From the NCBI RefSeq assembly GCF_019649055.1, contig NW_026570233.1, positions 558,001-622,000 of the forward strand: a stretch of 64,000 nt of DNA. Direction: 5' to 3'. The notes beneath the pieces were generated by a model. That model ran no database searches. It was not told the DNA's origin and saw only the letters and a program-made list of their open reading frames with translations. Source of the stretch: Paramacrobiotus metropolitanus. Its lineage: Eukaryota; Tardigrada; Eutardigrada; Parachela; Macrobiotidae. The translations under genes and the position numbers were made by a program. Positions 57,747-64,000 of the stretch are shown piece after piece (positions within the stretch are counted from its first letter, which is position 1; each line of letters begins with the position of its first letter).

Positions 57747-60090
57747 GTTATTCGAAACAGTGTCACACTTTACCCTAGCAAATACTGTTAGCATAAGCTT
57801 TTAATTGTGTCGCCTACATTTCGTAATGTTAAATAGGAGTACAGGTACCGACAGGCGACAGTCATTTCGGCAATTTATGTATATTGCAACTCAGATTTGT
57901 AAATCCTCGTTGGTGTTTGCCGGCAGGTGCCTATTTTGCGTTTTTTCTTGTTGTCCAGTATTTAAGCACCTTTAAGTTATTAGGCAAGGGCAGGCAAGTT
58001 ATTAGTAAAAATTGATAGTAACGTACTTGCAGCATAAATGTGTAGTAAACTGAGTATAAAGAATGCGAACGACAATCACAGTGAGACGCCTTCACAGAAG
58101 TTTTTCTACTGACAAGATGTTGTTTCGTGTTGACTTATCATTTTTATTTTGTGATTAAAGTAATCTGAAACAAACGTAGTACAGTAATGAGTAATGATTA
58201 CTCTTTAACTAATATCAGTGCAGCTTTCGTCTGATAGGCAAACGGAATTCCTTGTCTGGTGTTGCATGAAGTCCAGCATAAAACATGCGTAAACAGCTGA
58301 CACAAATTATTGTTGAAAAAATACGGATTTATGATACAAATTATAAGCAGCCTGAACTGGCGAGTCGGGCCATAGTCGGTATTAGTATTATGCAGTTATC
58401 GCCCAGTGCCGAAAATGATTAAGTCACTTCCCAAAGTCCCAAAAGTTATAATGATGACCTGATGCCGCTAATCCAATAAGTCGTATCTTATTCAATCGTC
58501 GTACTTCACTCGATTAGGATACCATTCAGCTGCATCAGAGCCTATCAGTGATTTTATTGTTTTGAAACTTATATTGCAAAATTGCAAATGAACGCCAAAC
58601 ATGTATTTCCAAAATCTTTGCTACAGTAGACTGATTCGGAACCACACAGTCAGCAAGCGTAGCGTTATTTAGATTTTACTCGTACAGTACCAGTTCCGCA
58701 ACTTAAATTTCGCACTGAATATCCCGCAATATCAGGCAAACAATTATTTTAGGATATTGAGAACATCACCACTCACAGACGAAGATCATTTACAGATACT
58801 ATCGGGCTTTACCTGGGTCCCTGCCTACACGATATTACTTACCTCAATTACATAATCAACCACATGAGTCTCCGCACTACCCTACTTAACTAATCCTGCG
58901 CTTTTTTATGTTTGAATTTTTTTTGGTTTTTCTCATAATTCTTTCTACCAAGTAGTGAGTAGCTGTTTAAGAAACATAAAGCTAACTTAACCGGTACTCG
59001 TATCCCTTTTGAAATAGGCTCAGAAAACCAGGGCATACATTATGATTTATGGGTAAACTGCATACACCATCGAACACCAGTTCTCTTTGTTTTGTTAGAA
59101 GAAATAGTAAAGGGTGGAACACACGGCGGTGATTCGCTCCAGTAATAAAGGAAGTGTAGTGGGTAAACACATTTCCACCCGCATAGCGTTATCGGCTTGG
59201 AAGTTTGGGTGTTACCACCAAATCTGTACCTTACCGCCGATAAGACTTACCACAAGTACCGTAAACCGAAGCAGTTTTACTTAATTTAATTTGTAAGCAG
59301 TTCTACCATACTGCCACTGGTACAATCTCACTGTAGCCATGAAAGTTGTGAAAGGAAGCTACATCAGACATCTGCAGTACGACTGTACGAGTATGTACTA
59401 GTAAATACGCACGACTAAATGGAAAATACTTTTGGCAGAATCATTACTTTTGGCAGATTATACTAGTGGTGGTTGTTAACCACATGAATGCACGAGCGCC
59501 AGGACAAATGTTATGCTCTTGACAAAGGCTTGCAGCATCTCGCTGCGCTCGATGCAAACATTTTAAGACAGAATAAGTTAAAATAACCAGCCCATGTTAG
59601 TTGATACGTACTCGTAGTCGTAGCTAAGGATGAGACAGCTATAACATTGCTTGGGTTTGAGCCAGCGCCTACGTGCAAACTTGCCTTTACAGAAGCACTT
59701 CCGACTTACATTATTAGCTTGTATTAAAGAGGTTTAACGCAAAGGGAACTTTGAGCCTTCTTTCTATGTAATCATTTCAATCATCATCAGTGCAAAAAAG
59801 TTTCAGACACTACGCGACTAAACAGCGCATAGCCACACACACACACATACAGAACAATATTAAAATATTTGTGGAACCGGTTCTCTGTTTACCAGACGCA
59901 CTCCTGTCAATATTATAACCAGAGTACCTGATGCATGCTCACTAACTCATCCTAACGGCACCAACACATTGATATAAGTATTTATTTTGTCCAATATCAC
60001 ACTCCATATAATATTATCTGGATAGAGTACTGCATTATTTTAACGGCTACGTAGTGCTTCCGATACGCAACAACCTGGCTGCGATTCATA
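57747..60090. other. Long intergenic region right of the array
   Basis: About 2.3 kb in which no gene, RNA gene or A/B relic could be recognised. It holds a short CA run at 59837 (ACACACACACACATAC). Confidence 0.5.
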
Positions 60091-60738
60091 ATGGACCAGG
60101 GGCGAAAATATGATCCCGCAGAAAATCCTGTGCAGCGGCTTTTCATGGTTATCGGGCTTGCCATTTTGAGCTGCGGTTTGATCACTTTTATTAAATGGTT
60201 GTTTGTTCGTGCTCCTAGTGAGCGACCAGTTAGACTGTTCTGGGATGTGGAAAATGCACGATGTATGATCCCCAAACGTGCCAGCTTTGAACGATGTGTG
60301 GATTATCTACGCCAGATCGCTTCGCTCCACGGAGTTGATTTGCAGGAAGAATACGGCATCAAAATCATTTGTGGTGGTTTCGATGATAACATCCGGTGCT
60401 CACAGAGCATGTGTATTCATGCTGCTAAGGTCTGCGATTCAGAAACCCTGAAAATATGGAAAGCCGGCAGCACTCTTCCTACTAGAATCAAAGGTCAGTC
60501 TTTCGTTGAACTGTTATCGGCAATTTTTATTTCGTTGAAAACAAACCTTGACAACATAATAAGTAGAAGCGTTAAAAAAGCAAATTGTATAGGTGTCATG
60601 ATACAGTGTGGCTGGGATGGAAAAATCGTCTATGAAAAGAATAAGGCAGATAAGATGATCCTGAAGCAACTTGACGATGTCCTCCTCTCGTCGGAGAAGG
60701 TGACAGTTATCGTCGTATCAGGTACTCAAAAAAACTAA
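60091..60738 (+). CDS. NYN-domain RNase-like protein 3 with N-terminal membrane anchor
   Basis: Read as two exons, 60091-60493 and 60593-60738 (phase 1; donor GTCAGT, acceptor TTGTATAG), it gives 182 aa; the intron is open in frame, but splicing brings IKG next to VMIQCGW exactly as in NYN gene 1. The N-terminus has a single hydrophobic helix (VIGLAILSCGLITFIKWLFV). Then come VRLFWDVENARCMIP with the family Asp, IKIICGG, a Cys-rich stretch with SMCIHAAKVC, VMIQCGWDGK and VTVIVVSG. It stops right after the strand that ends exon 2 in NYN gene 1, so the third-exon segment is absent or lies further on beyond a possible donor (CAG/GTACTC). Membrane topology is opposite to that of NYN gene 2. Confidence 0.72.
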   Translation: MDQGRKYDPAENPVQRLFMVIGLAILSCGLITFIKWLFVRAPSERPVRLFWDVENARCMIPKRASFERCVDYLRQIASLHGVDLQEEYGIKIICGGFDDNIRCSQSMCIHAAKVCDSETLKIWKAGSTLPTRIKGQSFVELLSAIFISLKTNLDNIISRSVKKANCIGVMIQCGWDGKIVYEKNKADKMILKQLDDVLLSSEKVTVIVVSGTQKN

Positions 60739-61686
60739 ATCTGGTAAATTCCGTCACTAAATATTAATGCTGGTAGTTAATGGTGATGTACCAGTCGACA
60801 GTACACGTAGAAGTAGTTATTTTGCTGGTTGATTTTTGCGTTCGCATCAACGTATCATTATGCTACTGTAGTACAGCGTACAGTGCACATTAATATTTTA
60901 TGAAAAACTGAGAGAACTGTGTTGTACGGTAAGGACATGTCTATTTTTAGTTGACTACCGGTTGCGTCAACGAGCTCTCAGAGCTCCCATGAATCCCTCC
61001 AAGCAGAGCGTTGTTTTACATCCAGAGTTTGATTCGCAAGACGGAGTTTGGCCAGTTGAGTTCTATGAGCGGTCTGCACGAAACTGATTTAAAACTGAAT
61101 GCAGGCAATGAATTCAAGTCTGCCTGGTTGGATCATGTGCAGAGGACCATCATATAAAATGTTCCGATAGTGCGGTTTTGGCGTCAATACCATATATACA
61201 TACCGTGGCGTCGTTATTTGTTTGTGTTCTAAGTTCTAACACTACAGTGACTACACGTAGGTTTGCCTAAATAAACTTGTATCCATGAAACTTAACTAGG
61301 AAAGTGCACTCGCTTTCGGCGGGCACTGTATGACCGAAGCGTAGGAGTAAATTTATAAATATTTTTTATCTACTTGGTATCAAAAATTTGTACGATGAAT
61401 GTTGCGATTTTGAATTTTATACTATGTACAGTGTCTGTAGACTGTAGAGTACAACCATGAGACCGGTGAGGTCCTCCAGGCAGATCAATATTCCGCTGTT
61501 CTCGGAATATGGCAAAAGTTTTGAATTGGATATTTCTGCCGGTCATATTGAAAAACATTGTGCAAAACTAAATTCTACTTGGAGGAACATGTATTCGTAT
61601 TTACGGTCTCAGTTACGATGAACGTCCTTCTGGGGCGGTGGATGCATGGTTTAACCGGCTATAGACGTGTTTCTGGACAATATTTA
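60739..61686. other. Intergenic region, no gene seen
   Basis: This interval contains no recognised domain. The missing third exon of NYN gene 3 was looked for here (a match to IIFVDDDKLRKRA) and not found. Confidence 0.45.
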
Positions 61687-61986
61687 ATGCAAATTCCAAA
61701 TTTCCTTCTTTTCTTCAGTTTTCAGTTTTCTTGTTTGTTTTGCTCGATCGCCATTCGAGTAGATGGCGGTTTCTTTCTCGGCGAAATACCAAAATATTTT
61801 CCAGGTGAAGTGGCTGTTAAATGCGATTTTAGGATTAATTGCACGTTAAACTGCTGCGGCACTCCATCAAACTGCACTACCTACGGTCAGATCAGGATGC
61901 AGCTTGGGCATGCCGGCAGTGCGCTAGTCAAACCAAGCAGCTATGGGTATATGACTATTTCCGGACTTCCAGACTTTGTGTCCTAG
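61687..61986 (+). CDS. Possible small secreted Cys-rich protein
   Basis: The ATG at 61687 opens a 99-aa frame with a hydrophobic leader (FLLFFSFQFSCLFCSIAI) followed by a polar domain containing four closely spaced Cys groups (CDFRINCTLNCCGTPSNC) and two N-x-T sites. The frame extends upstream to 61558, but the leader fits this start. A pyrimidine-rich CTTCAG inside the leader could instead be an acceptor, making this a last exon. No family is recognised. Confidence 0.35.
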   Translation: MQIPNFLLFFSFQFSCLFCSIAIRVDGGFFLGEIPKYFPGEVAVKCDFRINCTLNCCGTPSNCTTYGQIRMQLGHAGSALVKPSSYGYMTISGLPDFVS

Positions 61987-62109
61987 TTTCATGGAGCGGT
62001 TACATTATTCAGAAGCTAGCGATTTTAGCAGCAAATAGTGCAAAGGCAGGAGGGTACCGTCGTATCGGTTACCGAAAAAAGACTTTACGGTAACCATAAG
62101 CCTCGAGTA

Positions 62110-62670
62110 CAAATGGACACTGCGCCTTTTACCCTTTTAAGTAGGGTGGCGGTGACCGATGGACAAACACAACGCGAACTGCAAAGTATGTGTTGTGCTA
62201 AGATAGGAATACAGAAATTAATGCTTACCATGAATTATCAACGAGATAAATATGTCATTCTTCTAAACGCCAGTAGGCAGCACAGCATTTTTATACGGCT
62301 ACCGCGCCTCTGGACACCTTGTAAAGAGAGATGGTGACCAGCATACCGCATTTTACACGCGGCCCTAGCATATACGACCAGCCAGCATTTCTGTTTTTTG
62401 ATAGTATTGTGACCGTGCATGTGTCCGTTTCACAGTATGTGGTGACCGTAAAAAATATGCATTAGATGGCGGTGGGTGACCGTGTATGTATGCAGTTTAA
62501 TAGTAGGTATACCGCGCATATGTTCATCAGATGGCGGTGACCGACAGACACCACCGTTTGCACGGGCCTTGAGTATATACGGCCAGCGCGCATACGTGCA
62601 TTTCACTTTAAATACGCCGCGCACACGTGCAATAGATGGCGGTGACCGACAGACACCACATTTTTCATGA
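62110..62670. repeat. Diverged tandem repeats with a GATGGCGGTGACCG core
   Basis: At least five copies of GGCGGTGACCGA-type cores recur (about 62148, 62330, 62467, 62532, 62636), two of them followed by the identical CAGACACCAC. Between them CGCGCATAYGT, ATATACGRCCAGC and ATACCGC words repeat. The unit length is uneven at about 80-150 bp. Short frames crossing it have no support as genes. 61987-63236 otherwise shows nothing coding. Confidence 0.7.
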
Positions 62671-63236
62671 ACACTGAACATAGAGGACCTTCGCTACGCT
62701 TCGGTCGATTAACAAACCGTGTGCGAGTTTTGAATCGCCACTCACCAAATAGGTTGAATTCTTCGCACGTGCGTTGTCGCACGGACTCGCACCCACAATC
62801 AATTGCCAGTTTACAAATTTAGGAAAATGATAAAGTAGTGCTGGACAGAATAGCGTTGTAATGTTACTAATCATCTACGGGACTTACTACGGTAGTGTAG
62901 CGCAGCAGCGGTACTTGTCCTAATTGCTAACTAACTGAACCAATGCATAAAATATGTACAACTAATCGCGAAAGGTTCACCTCGCATGCATCATAAACGC
63001 ATAAATTGAGGCCATGGAGAAATGAACAAGATAGGTTCGATTCGCGTACATGCACGAACGCATAAATACATTAACCATAAATATAGATACACCTCGCTCA
63101 AGACAAGATGACGGGTTCCTTTTTCAAAATTCCTCAAGCGCACAGGTCATTGAATCAAACTTTATTTACCTTTTACATCTTTTACACTCAAGGTATTCAA
63201 GTTTTAGTCTTGTTACGAATCACGGAAATGTGAAAA

Positions 63237-63907
63237 CTAGAACATGCCATCGAAAATGATAATATGGGAGCCTTCTTCTAACTTGGTATACACTGCATCA
63301 CCGCCCCGATAACCACCATTCCCATAACAAATAGCCCGGTTAGCGGTCAGGATTTCGGATGCCCGAAGGATATTCTCCGGGCCTCGCTTCACCAGGTCTT
63401 CGTCGTCAGGTGCCAAAATCCTGCAGACGGCTTCCGGTCCACGTATTCCGATCACTACTGCCGGATACCAGATATAAATGTCGTCCTTTCACGAAAACTT
63501 CCTCCTGATGCTTCAACTCCCACTGCCCAACGCGGATGACTGGGGATCGTCGGGGCTGCGTGGAGAAGCGTAGCGGAGGCTTCGCCATGGCATGCTTGTG
63601 AAGGTGAATATCCTTCCAGTCTGCTGGCAGCAGCACCGAATCCTGCACAAACGAAAGCAGTGTGAACCATAGAAAACAAACGTTTTGCCGGTGGAATTGT
63701 CAAAAAGGCAGCTAACTGCACGCCGCGGGTTACCTTCAAGAGACCATCAGCGAGTTGGGCGTCCGTCATCATTGGGAATCGGACCAGGAAGAACATGTCT
63801 CCTAGAGCCTGTCGCCGGTTCTGCGGTGTAGGTCCCAAATTGCCCCGAATGCAGAATGCCGAAGCCCATCTATACTTGTAGGCACAGTGTACTGTAGTAA
63901 CATACAT
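63237..63907 (-). CDS. BTB-BACK family protein, 3' part, cut by the window edge
   Basis: The upstream exon has WASAFCIRG and LGPTPQNRRQALGDMFFLVR with FPMMTDAQLADGLLK, the BACK-domain pattern of BTBD1/2/3/6-type proteins (WAEAEC, NKRKVLG, LIRFPLMT in that family). It ends at an AAG/GTAACC donor near 63735. The next exon starts after TTTGTGCAG near 63647 with DSVLLPADWKDIHLHKHAMA. Near 63473 the frame shifts by one (one extra T in a TTT run) and continues as YIWYPAVVIGIRGPEAVC to the stop at 63237. The PHR domain expected after BACK in that family is not recognisable; the tail is unknown. The BTB domain would lie beyond 64000. Family members act as Cullin-3 adaptors. Confidence 0.5.
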
Positions 63908-64000
63908 TTGCTATGTACAACTTCAACATGTACAACATGTATTGTACATACAACAGGTATGTATTGTACAACACTACAACTTCAGTACTGTAAGATAATA

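Noticed and set aside
1-64000. CRISPR arrays, bacterial operons or prophage
   Set aside because: No such arrays are present; all supported genes have eukaryotic introns.

Overview
The window is eukaryotic nuclear DNA, most likely from a small invertebrate animal. The genes have short GT-AG introns (about 50-460 nt) with conserved phases. Rhodopsin-type GPCRs, signal-peptide proteins rich in N-glycosylation sites, a BTB-BACK gene and MITE-like elements are present, and there is no operon structure. A protostome such as a tardigrade or arthropod fits the compact layout, but the species cannot be fixed from the sequence.

Layout. (1) 1.2-4.9 kb: two tandem paralogous class A GPCR genes (+). (2) 6.1-7.6 kb: a secreted cupin/cysteine-dioxygenase-like gene (+) with two apparent 1-nt frameshifts. 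(3) 8.3-14.75 kb (-) and 19.3-20.75 kb (-): two related secreted proteins built from a repeated, unrecognised domain; the larger has Thr/Ser-rich mucin-like regions and polybasic sites. (4) Between them lie two head-to-head NYN-type RNase-like genes (15.35-16.18 kb, -; 17.48-19.19 kb, +); a third is at 60.1-60.7 kb. (5) 21.8-57.7 kb: the main feature, five tandem copies of a divergent gene pair. In each pair the minus-strand gene (called A) is an Hsp70 with intact ATPase motifs but no C-terminal lid; the plus-strand partner (called B) has an Hsp70-like ATPase fold whose phosphate-binding motifs are degenerate, plus a unique C-terminal exon. Relics of further A and B copies lie between pairs. 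(6) 60-64 kb: NYN gene 3, a possible small secreted Cys-rich protein, a diverged tandem-repeat block, and the 3' part of a BTB-BACK gene running off the right edge.

How the genes may work together (inference). Each A/B pair shares a 1-1.9 kb divergent promoter region, and a conserved block of about 90 bp lies 250-340 bp upstream of every A start. Co-expression of a lidless Hsp70 with a pseudo-ATPase Hsp70 suggests a lineage-specific two-component chaperone. The ATPase domains of A copies look homogenised by gene conversion, while their substrate-binding segments differ, as expected if clients have diversified.

Caution: at least six genes or exons need a single missing base beside a short homopolymer to stay open although their splice sites and domains are intact. 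Assembly errors should be excluded before calling them pseudogenes.
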